DNA of 64,000 bases from CAXXOZ01 sp963676435 (GTDB lineage Bacteria; Bacillota; Clostridia; Lachnospirales; Lachnospiraceae), in the NCBI GenBank assembly GCA_963676435.2, contig CAXXOZ010000022.1:62001-126000 (forward strand), read 5' to 3'. Every line of letters begins with the position of its first letter. Within the stretch, counting starts at the first letter, position 1. A model generated the notes under the pieces. That model did no database searches. It was given only the letters and a program-made list of their open reading frames with translations, and was not told the origin of the DNA. Position numbers and translations under genes: made by a program. Of the stretch, positions 26,607-34,772 are shown in pieces.

Positions 26607-28517
26607 TTAACCTTTAAATAGTTTTATTCTTAATGCATTTAGAACAACACATACAGAACTAAGTGACATAGCGGCAGCTGCAAACATTGGATTTAATTTC
26701 CATCCTAGTATGGAATAAAAAACACCTGCTGCAAGAGGAATTCCAAGTACATTATAAAAGAATGCCCAAAAGAAATTTTGCTTGATATTTCTTATAACTC
26801 TTTTACTTAATTTAATTGTATTTACAACATCTGTTAATTCATTTTTTATCAAAACAACATCTGCAGATTCAATAGCTATATCAGTACCTGCACCTATTGC
26901 TATCCCTATGTCTGCTCTAACTAACGCTGGAGCGTCATTTATTCCGTCCCCAACCATAGCCACTTTTCTTCCTACATCTATTAATTTTGCTACTTCTCTT
27001 TCTTTATCTTCTGGAAGAACTTCTGCCACAACATCATCTATATCAAGTTCATCTTTAACTGAATTTGCAGTGTCGATATGATCTCCTGTAAGCATTATAA
27101 CCTTTATTCCCAGATTTTTTAGTTTACTTATTGCCCTTTTGCTAGTTGGCTTTATTGTATCACTTAAAAGAACGCCACAGATAATTTCCTTTTCATCTGA
27201 AAAGTATATAATTGTTTTGCCTTTTGATGAAATTTCTTCGCCTTTTACTCCAACCTCGTTTAAGTATCTATAATTTCCTATGTAATAACGCTTTGAATCA
27301 ACCAAAGCATTAATTCCTTTTCCTGGAACTGCTTTAAATTCTTCTATATTTGGGAATGCATAACCTTTATCAATCGCATAATTCACTATTGCTTCTGCCA
27401 ATGGATGTTCAGACATTTTCTCAATTGAAGCAAGCTTACTCATAGCATCTTCTTTGTCATTATTTCCATATAGTACAATTTCCTTTACTTCAGGTTTACC
27501 AATAGTTATAGTCCCTGTTTTATCTAAAACAACAGTATCTATTGTATGGGCAATTTCCAATGATTCAGCCGATTTTATAAGCATACCAAGGCCAGCTGCT
27601 TTACCTGTTCCTACCATAATTGCCACAGGTGTTGCCAATCCCAATGCACATGGACACGATATTACCAACACTGCAATACCAATTGAAAGTGAAAACTCAA
27701 ATCCAGCTCCGAGTATCATCCATACTATAAAGGATACCAAAGCAATACTCATTACAAGTGGTACAAACACACCACTTATCCTATCTGCCAGTTTTGCAAT
27801 AGGTGCCTTTGAATTTCCTGCTTCTTCAACAAGTCTTATTATTCCCGCAAGAGTTGTATCGTCTCCAACTTTTTCAGCTTTCATTCTAAAAGAACCTGTT
27901 TTATTTATTGTAGCTCCAATAACCCTATCCTCAACATTTTTTTCAACTGGTATACTTTCTCCTGTTATCATTGATTGGTCTATTGCTGCATGTCCTGAAA
28001 CAATTATCCCGTCTACTGGAATATTCTCTCCTGGCTTAACTATTACTATATCTCCTATGACTACTTCTTCAATAGGTATTTCTACTTCATCTTCACCTTT
28101 TAAAATTCTTGCTGTTTTTGGGGCAAGATTCATAAGTTTTGTTATCGCATCTCTTGTTCTTCCCTTAGACTTGGCTTCTAAATACTTACCAACAGTTATA
28201 AGTGTTAAAATCATTCCTGCTGATTCGAAATACAGTTCCATCATGTCTCTTAAAACTACTAGGGCAAATATCCCATATACTGTTGAAGCTGTTGAACCTA
28301 TAGCTATAAGAGTATCCATATTAGGAGCACCCTTAAAGAGCATTTTATATCCTACGATAAAATATTTTCTATTTACATATAATATTGGCAACAATAAAGG
28401 AAACTGTACAAACGGAGATATCTCCATAAGTAAGTTTCCATGTATAAACATTGTTCCCATTGAAAAGAACATCAAAGGTATAAGAAATACGATTGATATA
28501 ACCAATCTTTTTTCCAT
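26607..28517 (-). CDS. copA: copper-transporting P-type ATPase, core part after a frameshift
   Basis: P1B-type ATPase that exports Cu+ using ATP. The 636-residue frame has membrane helices, the metal-site motif ISCPCALGLATPVAIM (near residue 260), the phosphorylation site DKTGTIT, HP in SEHPLAEAIV and MVGDGINDAPAL. It begins abruptly at the first membrane region and has no metal-binding domain or convincing ribosome site. The missing domain is encoded just upstream in another frame, and a shift of -1 on an A10 run would join the two into a normal CopA. Read this as the C-terminal part of one split gene. Confidence 0.92.
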   Translation of the reverse strand: MEKRLVISIVFLIPLMFFSMGTMFIHGNLLMEISPFVQFPLLLPILYVNRKYFIVGYKMLFKGAPNMDTLIAIGSTASTVYGIFALVVLRDMMELYFESAGMILTLITVGKYLEAKSKGRTRDAITKLMNLAPKTARILKGEDEVEIPIEEVVIGDIVIVKPGENIPVDGIIVSGHAAIDQSMITGESIPVEKNVEDRVIGATINKTGSFRMKAEKVGDDTTLAGIIRLVEEAGNSKAPIAKLADRISGVFVPLVMSIALVSFIVWMILGAGFEFSLSIGIAVLVISCPCALGLATPVAIMVGTGKAAGLGMLIKSAESLEIAHTIDTVVLDKTGTITIGKPEVKEIVLYGNNDKEDAMSKLASIEKMSEHPLAEAIVNYAIDKGYAFPNIEEFKAVPGKGINALVDSKRYYIGNYRYLNEVGVKGEEISSKGKTIIYFSDEKEIICGVLLSDTIKPTSKRAISKLKNLGIKVIMLTGDHIDTANSVKDELDIDDVVAEVLPEDKEREVAKLIDVGRKVAMVGDGINDAPALVRADIGIAIGAGTDIAIESADVVLIKNELTDVVNTIKLSKRVIRNIKQNFFWAFFYNVLGIPLAAGVFYSILGWKLNPMFAAAAMSLSSVCVVLNALRIKLFKG

Positions 28518-28534
28518 ACCTTTAATTTCAGAAT

Positions 28535-28756
28535 TTAATTTTTTTTTTCGTCTATGCTTGCCTTATATCCAGCTTCTTTTACCGCTTCTATTATGGCTGC
28601 CTGAGTGTTATCAGACTCATCATATTCCACTATCATATTGTTGGAAATAAGGTTCACATCTACTTTTTTAACACCTTCTACTTTACTAACTGCTTTTTCA
28701 ACATGTGACTGACATACCGCACACATCATTCCTTCTACATCAAATTTTTGTTTCAT
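28535..28756 (-). CDS. HMA copper-binding domain, N-terminal part of split CopA or CopZ-like chaperone
   Basis: A 73-residue heavy-metal-associated domain with the copper motif GMMCAVCQSHVEKAV (CXXC at residues 12-15). Alone it has the size of a CopZ chaperone. The frame stops directly after an A10 run, and the ATPase frame opens 18 bases later in the -1 frame. The linker read in the shifted frame (KKKLNSEIKGMEKRL) looks like a natural CopA linker. It may thus give two products: a free chaperone and, after slippage, the HMA domain of CopA. It starts three bases after the UDP-sugar pyrophosphorylase stop. Confidence 0.88.
   Translation of the reverse strand: MKQKFDVEGMMCAVCQSHVEKAVSKVEGVKKVDVNLISNNMIVEYDESDNTQAAIIEAVKEAGYKASIDEKKN
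28539..28548 (-). promoter_or_regulatory. A10 slippery run joining the HMA and ATPase frames
   Basis: Ten consecutive A residues on the coding strand, read as GAA-AAA-AAA-AAT-TAA in the HMA frame. A -1 ribosomal slip, or one extra A from polymerase slippage, puts translation into the ATPase frame past the TAA. The geometry (frame offset 239 = 3x79+2) fits either mechanism. A plain mutation or sequencing error in a homopolymer is the alternative. Confidence 0.6.
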
Positions 28757-28758
28757 AA

Positions 28759-29982
28759 TTATAACTCTACTCCATTCTTTTTGAGCATTTCTCTTGCCGT
28801 TACCAAAGAATCAACTCCTTCTTTATTTTTTATAGGAGCAAATTCCTTACTTCTATCTACTTCATAAACCAGACAGTTTTCCATCATTTCAATCATGTCC
28901 AGTACCAAAGTTTCAAATTTATATCCATTTGGATTTTCTGGTTTTATTACTTTACCATCATCATCTATAAATGGTATTTTCTTTTCAACAATATGAATCG
29001 GCATTTTGTTATTTAGTGTTTTTTCTAATTCATTTACATTGAAAAGATAATTTAAAATAACTCCAAAATTATATGCCCTTTCCCCAGATTCATCTTTTTG
29101 TACAGCCATTTCCTCAGTAAGCTCATAATATTCTACAATAGATGGTTTGCCATCTTTCTTACACATAACTCCAACTTTTTCATATGGGTCAACTTTTCTA
29201 ATAACTTTTGATCCTACAGAGTATCCAGAATCAATTGTTGCTCCTACAAAATATGGATCGGCTATTTTTTGTAAAACATTATCAACTGAAAAAACATTCA
29301 ACCATTCGATTCCCTTTGTGATTAATTGATCAGTAATTCCATACTTCTTCATGGAAGAATACCAACCACCATTTCCATTTGGAGACATTGAAATCTTTCC
29401 TTTTTTCTCCATATAGATTTTGCCACTATAATCTGTTGCTGGTGCCATTTCCTGAATGAAAAACGTAATATATTCTTTATTGTATCCGAAATAATTATTT
29501 TTAGCAAAAAAATCTTTTGTATCCTTATCATTTATATCGCTTGTCATAATAAATAATGGAACCCATTCATTTGCATCATTTACTACTTTCATAATATTAT
29601 TAATTAATATTTCAAATAAGTATAATTCTTTATTGGTTCCAACATTGAGCATTCCTTTAGGTTTATCTATTCCTAATCTCGTACCCTGTCCTCCTGCCAA
29701 TAAAACTGCTCCAACTTTGCCTTTTTTTATAGCTTCTATACCTATTTTATGATATTTTTCTATATTTTCATTGATTTCTGGAATTTTCAAAGCATCAATT
29801 GGCTCAATTATTCCTTTTACTTTTTCTTCTTTTTCTTCATCAATAATTTTTAAAACCTCTAAGTCAATTGAAGAAATTTGTTCTATCAGATTTTTTTTAT
29901 CCTCATCTGATAAATCGTTATAATATTTTAGTAGATGTTCCTGGTTATATTGCTTTAATCTTTCTTTTAAATTATCTAGCAT
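28759..29982 (-). CDS. UDP-sugar pyrophosphorylase of the eukaryotic UAP/UDPGP type
   Basis: A 407-residue nucleotidyltransferase. The signature LLAGGQGTRLGIDKPKGM (near residues 94-111), with GMAPATDYSG-like and GNGGWYSSM substrate loops (about residues 178-215), marks the UDPGP family that makes UDP-GlcNAc or UDP-glucose from UTP. This is not the short bacterial GalU or GlmU fold. Some clostridia and Bacteroidetes carry such enzymes, so the exact sugar is uncertain. The ancestral promoter or upstream gene is now separated from it by an insertion sequence. Confidence 0.85.
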   Translation of the reverse strand: MLDNLKERLKQYNQEHLLKYYNDLSDEDKKNLIEQISSIDLEVLKIIDEEKEEKVKGIIEPIDALKIPEINENIEKYHKIGIEAIKKGKVGAVLLAGGQGTRLGIDKPKGMLNVGTNKELYLFEILINNIMKVVNDANEWVPLFIMTSDINDKDTKDFFAKNNYFGYNKEYITFFIQEMAPATDYSGKIYMEKKGKISMSPNGNGGWYSSMKKYGITDQLITKGIEWLNVFSVDNVLQKIADPYFVGATIDSGYSVGSKVIRKVDPYEKVGVMCKKDGKPSIVEYYELTEEMAVQKDESGERAYNFGVILNYLFNVNELEKTLNNKMPIHIVEKKIPFIDDDGKVIKPENPNGYKFETLVLDMIEMMENCLVYEVDRSKEFAPIKNKEGVDSLVTAREMLKKNGVEL

Positions 29983-29998
29983 TAACTAAACCTCCCTA

Positions 29999-30012
29999 TA
30001 TAATATCTATTA
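29999..30012. repeat. target-site duplication of the IS, left copy
   Basis: The 14 bases TATAATATCTATTA directly flank the left end of the insertion sequence and recur exactly at its right end. On the minus strand this copy runs into TAGGGAGG, the ribosome site of the pyrophosphorylase gene. Confidence 0.8.
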
Positions 30013-31763
30013 GGCGTTTGCAAAACGCCACAAGCCTTGATTTTACTGGCTTTTTTACTGTTAAAAATAGAATAACCCCTCACGGATATGTTATAATTGA
30101 ATTGTTGAGTAACAACCATAACACATACCAGAAAGGAGTTATCTATGGCTATTATACCATGTAATCAGCTTTCATTGGCAGATGTTTTTTCTGATTGCCA
30201 AGACATTTATGAATCTGACAAACCCGAGTTCTTATCTCTACTTCAATCTAACATTGATCTTGATGAAATTATTCCCGATTCCTTCAGGAATCACTTCTAT
30301 GCATCAACGGGAAGATCCCGCAAATACCATTTACATGCCTTTTTATGGGCACTTATCATTCAACGAATCTTTTCAATCCCTACTGATTCCTTGCTTCTTG
30401 TTTTTTTGAATTATTCAAGGCATCTTCGTGAATTCTGCGGTTTTGACAAAGTTCCAGACGCTTCTAAAATAACTCGTTTTAAACAAGACTTTATTGATGA
30501 TCTACAAGTTGTCTTTGAAAAGCTTGTTGATTTCACTGAACCTATATGTCAAAACATAGATTCTGCAAAAGCTTCGATGACCATTTTTGATACATCCGGC
30601 ATTGAAGCTTGGGTTACTGAAAACAACCCTAAATATTCAAATAAAATCATTAAGCAATTAAAATCTTATGCTAAAGCTAAAAAAATTTCTGATTCCTATG
30701 ATCCTTACAAAGTTGCTTATGGCTCTATGCCATCTCATGCTGCTTCAAATCCTGAAATCAAACAGCTTTATATAAATGGTCACTTTTGTTACGTCTATAA
30801 AATAGGAGTTGTAACAAACGGATTAGGCATTATTCGCCACATTGACTTTTATAATAAAGAATTCTTTAATAAACACCCAGAAATCATTGTCGAAAAAAAG
30901 TCAAAAGCTCCTGATGAAGATAAATCTGTCCACGATGCAAAACTGCTAATTCCATCACTTCAAGATTTCTTTTCGGCTCATCCATCAATCACTCCTAAAA
31001 GCTTTTTGGGTGATTCAGCATTCGATTCAATGTTGCTATACCGTCAGTTATTATCTGATGATACTTTTGGGGCTGGTAAACACTTTGATAAAGCTTTTAT
31101 ACCTTTAAATGCTCGTTCAAGCATCAATTCAATTGATTCCTATACCATTGATTCTAATGGTATTCCTTGTTGTCCAAATAACTCTAGTCTTCTTATGAAA
31201 TATGGTGGTAAGTCTCGTCGTAAAAATGGACTTATTCGTTACAAGTTTGAATGTCCTAAAACTAAGTTCGTCAAGGATGAAACTGGTAAATATCATCGAA
31301 AATGTTTTTGTGAAGATCCCTGCACAAATTCAAAATGCGGTAGGATGATTCATATATACCCTGAGCAGAATCTTCGTGCATATCCTGGCACGATTCGTGG
31401 AACTGAAGAATGGGATTCAACATATAAAGTAAGAGCAATAGTTGAACGTTCCATTAATCACTGCAAAGACTGCTTTGGATTAGCGGGACGAAAAACGCAG
31501 AACGAAAAAACTCTTCACGCCGACTTAATACTTTCAGGAATTACACAGCTTATCACTGTACTTCTCGCTGATAAGATTCATAAGCACAAATATATAAGAA
31601 GCCTAAAACCACTCATCGCATAGGACTTACCAACTTCATAAAATCTTGCAGATTTATTTAGTGCGCCTATTTTTTGTAAAAAACATCTTCATACTCGAAT
31701 TTCTGCATTGCAGCAATTCTACTTTCCTTTAAATCAAGATTGCGAACTCGTTTCGCAATTACC
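30013..31763. mobile_element. IS1182-like insertion sequence, 1751 bp
   Basis: Bounded by the 14-base duplications at 29999-30012 and 31764-31777. The two 17-base ends match at 11 positions (GG...TTGC.AAACG core). Each end also folds on itself: GGCGTTT-GCA-AAACGCC on the left, ATTGCGAA/TTCGCAAT on the right. A small terminator (AAGCC...GGCTTTTTT, about 30031-30057) shields the transposase from outside transcription. One transposase gene fills the element. Intact reading frame and exact duplication suggest a fairly recent insertion. Confidence 0.85.
30145..31623 (+). CDS. IS1182-family DDE transposase
   Basis: A 492-residue transposase. The N-terminal DUF772-type region contains RKYHLHAFLWALIIQRIFSI. 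The catalytic triad is probably Asp in FDTSGIE, Asp in GDSAFD and Glu in VERSINHCKDCFGL. A Cys-rich segment (KCFCEDPCTNSKCG) between the second Asp and the Glu suits a zinc-ribbon insert found in this family. The start has AAAGGAG six bases upstream. It appears full length. It lies antisense to the genes on either side. Confidence 0.92.
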   Translation: MAIIPCNQLSLADVFSDCQDIYESDKPEFLSLLQSNIDLDEIIPDSFRNHFYASTGRSRKYHLHAFLWALIIQRIFSIPTDSLLLVFLNYSRHLREFCGFDKVPDASKITRFKQDFIDDLQVVFEKLVDFTEPICQNIDSAKASMTIFDTSGIEAWVTENNPKYSNKIIKQLKSYAKAKKISDSYDPYKVAYGSMPSHAASNPEIKQLYINGHFCYVYKIGVVTNGLGIIRHIDFYNKEFFNKHPEIIVEKKSKAPDEDKSVHDAKLLIPSLQDFFSAHPSITPKSFLGDSAFDSMLLYRQLLSDDTFGAGKHFDKAFIPLNARSSINSIDSYTIDSNGIPCCPNNSSLLMKYGGKSRRKNGLIRYKFECPKTKFVKDETGKYHRKCFCEDPCTNSKCGRMIHIYPEQNLRAYPGTIRGTEEWDSTYKVRAIVERSINHCKDCFGLAGRKTQNEKTLHADLILSGITQLITVLLADKIHKHKYIRSLKPLIA

Positions 31764-33320
31764 TATAATATCTATTATTTCTTTATAAGATGTTGCCCTG
31801 TCTCCTCCTTGAAGTTTTGAATAATACATAGCTATATCCGCTTTTGAAAACAGACTGTTATAATCAAAGCCATCTTCAATAAAATATGATATGCCAATAC
31901 TACTTGATGAAATAACCTCTACCTTTTCGTTTGAATATGTATTTTTTATTTCTTTACATAAAGCTTGTGCTAATTTCTCGGTTTTCTTCCTATTGGCATT
32001 TCTTTTAAAAATAACAAATTCATCTCCACCAGCACGCCCTAATAATTCACCTGACGAGAAAATTTTCTTCATGGCATTTACTACATCTAAAATAACTTTA
32101 TCTCCTGTAATATGACCAAGTTTGTCATTAATATCTTTAAATTTATCTAAGTCTATAAGCAATAAGGCATGTTCTTCTTTAATATCTGAGCTTGATAATA
32201 TATCATCAACGGTAAGCCTAATTGCTTCTTTATTTAAAATTCCAGTCATAGGATCAGTTTTTGCTTTTTCAACAAGTTTTTCCTGTTCGTTTTTTTCCTG
32301 CTGTATGTTTTTATATCTACCTACAATCCTGTCAATATCCCCAAATTCATTTTCAATACTTGCATAATGAGCCCTATACCATTCATACTCGTTTGAACTT
32401 CTATTTAATCTAAAATCTATAAATCCTTTATCTGGTTTTTTAAGTATATTCTTAAGGTTTTTTATAAAAAACTGTACATCATCTGGATGTAAGTAATCAA
32501 AAATAACTTCATCTGCCAAGTAATTATCATCTACAAGTTCATCTGTTTCAATGTTTTTCTTTGGCAAATTCAATATGTTTGTTTTTGCATGATATTCAAA
32601 TTGAAATTCATCTGTGACATCTTCGATAAGTTTATATCTTTCAGTTTGTAATTTTAATTCATATTCTATGTTTTTTCTAGCAGTTATATCCATAACAATT
32701 GCATAGTACATAGGTTTTTCATCAATATGTTTGTAATATCTTGCATTTATAGATACCCAGATTATTTCTCCATTATTTTTTTTAGCCCTAACTTCATACT
32801 CTAATGGCTTTTTAAAGTCCAATTCTTTTTTCAGACTTTTTTCAATTAAAGTAACATCTTCTTTTATAAGTATCTCAGACAAATCATTATCTGGTAAGCT
32901 TTCATATTCCATTCTAGAGTAACCAAATAGTCTATAATACTCCTCATTAGCATAGATTACTTGCAATTTCCCATTAGAAACAGCAAACATTGAAACACCA
33001 CCTGGAATGTTTGAAATAAGTGTTTCCATTCTAAGATTTATTTCAGAAATCATATCTTGAACAAGCCTAAGTTCAGTAATATCATTAATACCTGCATAGC
33101 AAATTTTCTTGCCTTCCATTTCAACAATTCTACCTTTACAGGTAACCCACAACTGACTGCCTATTGAGTTTTTTGTACTAAATGTTATTTCAATAGACTC
33201 TGAATATTTTATTTGCTCTTCAATTGACTTTAATATATTTTTTCTCTCTCCTATATTATTCACTATATATTTGAAAATTATTTTTATATGTTTTTTCAAA
33301 TTCTTCTTTTGTATAACCAA
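31734..33320 (-). CDS. PAS-PAS-PAS-GGDEF diguanylate cyclase, 3' part of a frameshifted gene
   Basis: Carries the remainder of a PAS/PAC region (LWVTCKGRIVEMEGKKICYA), further PAS domains and a complete GGDEF domain with intact AGGDEFVIF near residue 425, so c-di-GMP synthesis is possible if it is translated. The first residues of this frame (MVIQKKNLKKH) are noise. Real homology begins at about FKYIVNNIGERK and continues the 5' part at 33256-33831 in the +1 frame. The last nine residues (GNCETSSQS) are encoded by the end of the insertion sequence, replacing an original stop codon. Confidence 0.8.
   Translation of the reverse strand: MVIQKKNLKKHIKIIFKYIVNNIGERKNILKSIEEQIKYSESIEITFSTKNSIGSQLWVTCKGRIVEMEGKKICYAGINDITELRLVQDMISEINLRMETLISNIPGGVSMFAVSNGKLQVIYANEEYYRLFGYSRMEYESLPDNDLSEILIKEDVTLIEKSLKKELDFKKPLEYEVRAKKNNGEIIWVSINARYYKHIDEKPMYYAIVMDITARKNIEYELKLQTERYKLIEDVTDEFQFEYHAKTNILNLPKKNIETDELVDDNYLADEVIFDYLHPDDVQFFIKNLKNILKKPDKGFIDFRLNRSSNEYEWYRAHYASIENEFGDIDRIVGRYKNIQQEKNEQEKLVEKAKTDPMTGILNKEAIRLTVDDILSSSDIKEEHALLLIDLDKFKDINDKLGHITGDKVILDVVNAMKKIFSSGELLGRAGGDEFVIFKRNANRKKTEKLAQALCKEIKNTYSNEKVEVISSSSIGISYFIEDGFDYNSLFSKADIAMYYSKLQGGDRATSYKEIIDIIGNCETSSQS
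31764..31777. repeat. target-site duplication of the IS, right copy
   Basis: Exact 14-base copy of 29999-30012. It encodes the last residues (about EIIDII) of the GGDEF gene. In the left copy the next codon would be TAG, so removing the element restores a natural stop codon followed at once by the pyrophosphorylase ribosome site. Confidence 0.8.
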
Positions 33321-33831
33321 ATAATTCTAAAGTGGCATTATTAACAAATATAATTTCTCCTGTTTCTGGATAAAAGTTTATAAGCGCTCCACCAAAATTA
33401 CCCATAATTGTATCAACCATAAAGAGTGCCTCTTTATATTTTTCAGAAGTACTTTTATAGCTGGTTTTTGATTCTGTAATATCTGTAATTATTATATCAA
33501 TTGCTCTTTTATTATCAAATGTATATATATTGAAGATTATATTAGCAACAACATTAATATTTGCACCTAAAACAGGGTTGTATAATTCGTGTTCAACACA
33601 TACAACCTTACCTTTGTTATTATTAAAATTTTCTATGAGTTTGGGAATTGTTTTTTTATAGTCTTTTTCAACTAAAATAGAACTTAAATGTAGATGATTA
33701 TTTTTAATGTCATCAATATCATAACCTGATATTAACGAAAAATCATTATCACAATCTATTATTTCTAATGTTTCCACATCTAGCTTACATAACCCACTCT
33801 TTACAAACGCAGCCTCAGCAACAGTGCTCAT
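33256..33831 (-). CDS. PAS-domain protein, 5' part of the frameshifted diguanylate cyclase
   Basis: A 191-residue frame with one and a half PAS domains (MSTVAEAAFVKSGLCKLDVE at the start; second PAS near residue 140, VNNATLELFGYTKEEFEKTY), ending at NNFQIYSE*. Skipping one T in the AATTTTC stretch at about 33270-33280 joins it to the downstream frame as KNN-FKYIVNNIGERK, a normal PAS sequence. The gene is therefore a single sensor cyclase of about 700 residues broken by one base. The start at 33831 is the ATG spaced nine bases from GGAG; a TTG at 33837 is too close. Confidence 0.8.
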   Translation of the reverse strand: MSTVAEAAFVKSGLCKLDVETLEIIDCDNDFSLISGYDIDDIKNNHLHLSSILVEKDYKKTIPKLIENFNNNKGKVVCVEHELYNPVLGANINVVANIIFNIYTFDNKRAIDIIITDITESKTSYKSTSEKYKEALFMVDTIMGNFGGALINFYPETGEIIFVNNATLELFGYTKEEFEKTYKNNFQIYSE

Positions 33832-33855
33832 TATCAATATCTCCTCTTCTTAAAT

Positions 33856-33884
33856 ATGATATATTTATCAACACTTAAAGTCAA
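33856..33884 (-). promoter_or_regulatory. promoter of the PAS-GGDEF gene
   Basis: On the minus strand TTGACT (33879-33884) and TATCAT (33856-33861) are 17 bases apart, 25 bases before the ATG. It diverges from the first cobalamin riboswitch promoter 20 bases away. Confidence 0.7.
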
Positions 33885-33904
33885 TCGTTTTTTACTTATT
33901 TCTC

Positions 33905-33933
33905 TTGACTTTAGAGGATTTCATTAGTATAAT
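33905..33933 (+). promoter_or_regulatory. promoter of cobalamin riboswitch 1
   Basis: TTGACT and TATAAT with exact 17-base spacing, placing the transcription start just before the aptamer at 33957. Confidence 0.8.
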
Positions 33934-33956
33934 CATTTTTGTAACTAACTTAATAT

Positions 33957-34131
33957 TATCGACTACAGTTTATCTGTACTAAATGTATTTCATTTAGGGG
34001 AATATGGTGAAATTCCATAACAGCTCACTCTACTGTAATTAGCTACGAAACCTTTTTAAAACCACTGGCATATTATTTGTTGGGAAGGTAAGGGATTAGG
34101 ATTGATGCTATAAGTCAGGATATCGTCGGTA
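33957..34131 (+). ncRNA. cobalamin (AdoCbl-class) riboswitch, copy 1
   Basis: Recognised by the conserved core: GGGAATATGGTGAAATTCC, then ACAGCTCACTCTACTGTAATT, ACCACTGG, GGGAAGG and the B12 box AGTCAGGATATCGTCGG. The outer helix ATCGAC (33958-33963) pairs with GTCGGT (34125-34130). The copy at 34519 lies exactly 562 bases downstream and is almost identical over roughly 300 bases. A terminator follows at 34209. No gene begins behind this copy; the ribosome site and ATG present in copy 2 have decayed here. B12 binding should switch transcription off. Confidence 0.93.
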
Positions 34132-34208
34132 AGTTTTATCATTCGGTGAGGAACAAAAATTTAATTTTTTTGATACAATTTTTGTATCAGTTCCAAAAAC
34201 CATAGAAT

Positions 34209-34246
34209 CTCTCATGATAAAACTAATTCATGTAGAGGTTTTTTTA
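34209..34246 (+). terminator. expression-platform terminator of riboswitch 1
   Basis: CTCTCATGA pairs with TCATG-T-AGAG (one bulged T), followed by GTTTTTTTA. A preceding TGATACAA/TTGTATCA hairpin (about 34172-34190) is a candidate antiterminator part. Confidence 0.8.
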
Positions 34247-34445
34247 TTAGGATTAATAAATAGAATATATTAGGTTCCCATCCTCCTGGGCAATTACCTA
34301 CCCCTCCAATACCGGTAATTGTAATTATATTATATTTATTAGTGTTCCTATAATATTTATCTACTTTTCATCAAGTTAATTTTAGTACTATAATACACCT
34401 TCATATTCTGCTTTAAATAAGCCGAAATGAAGGTGTATTATATTT
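34247..34445 (+). ncRNA. candidate riboswitch-gated small RNA or decayed leader
   Basis: Between riboswitch 1 and promoter 2 there is no open frame. The stretch contains a hairpin CCCA-TCCTCC-TGGG (about 34280-34293) and then CAATTACC/GGTAATTG around a 15-base loop carrying CCCCTCC. Both loops are complementary to Shine-Dalgarno sequences; ATCCTCCT in the first matches AGGAGGAT before the gene at 34824 base for base. A long hairpin at 34389-34442 could be the 3' end. Expression is unproven, so this is a hypothesis. Confidence 0.35.
34389..34442. repeat. 16-bp perfect inverted repeat between the two riboswitches
   Basis: The arm at 34389-34404 (TATAATACACCTTCAT) is exactly complementary to 34427-34442. 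The interior TTC-GCTT/AAGC-GAA pairs further with one mismatch. Flanks are AT-rich without a clean T run on either strand, so it may be a terminator for read-through from riboswitch 1 or a small hairpin element. Confidence 0.7.
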
Positions 34446-34466
34446 ATACTCAATTTCAATCAACAC

Positions 34467-34496
34467 TTGACTTTTCTTAAGTATTTTTAGTATAAT
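34467..34496 (+). promoter_or_regulatory. promoter of cobalamin riboswitch 2 and the B12 uptake operon
   Basis: TTGACT and TATAAT separated by 18 bases, 23 bases before the second aptamer. It matches promoter 1 in both boxes, so the duplication included the promoter. Confidence 0.8.
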
Positions 34497-34518
34497 CTCT
34501 ACGTAACTAACTAAATAC

Positions 34519-34693
34519 TATCGACTACAGTTTATCTGTACTAAATGTATTTCATTTAGGGGAATATGGTGAAATTCCATAACAGCTCACTCTACTGTAA
34601 TTAGCTACGAAACCTTTTTAAAACCACTGGCAAATTCTTTGCTGGGAAGGTAAGGGATTAGGATTGATGCTATAAGTCAGGATATCGTCGGTA
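34519..34693 (+). ncRNA. cobalamin (AdoCbl-class) riboswitch, copy 2
   Basis: Same core elements as copy 1, including GGTGAAATTCC, CACTCTACTGTAATT, GGGAAGG and the B12 box AGTCAGGATATCGTCGG; outer helix ATCGAC (34520-34525) with GTCGGT (34687-34692). It is followed by a terminator at 34773-34810 and then the first gene at 34824. Known riboswitches of this class lower transcription when adenosylcobalamin is plentiful, so the operon should be on during B12 shortage. Confidence 0.95.
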
Positions 34694-34772
34694 AGTTTTA
34701 TCATTCGGTGAGGAACAAAAATTTAATTTTTTTGATACAATTTTTGTATCAGTTCCAAAAGCCATAGAGAAT

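Noticed and set aside
27454..28650. 398-codon frame opposite the copper ATPase gene
   Set aside because: Antisense shadow of a conserved gene, with low-complexity Ser/Ile/Pro content and no start signals.
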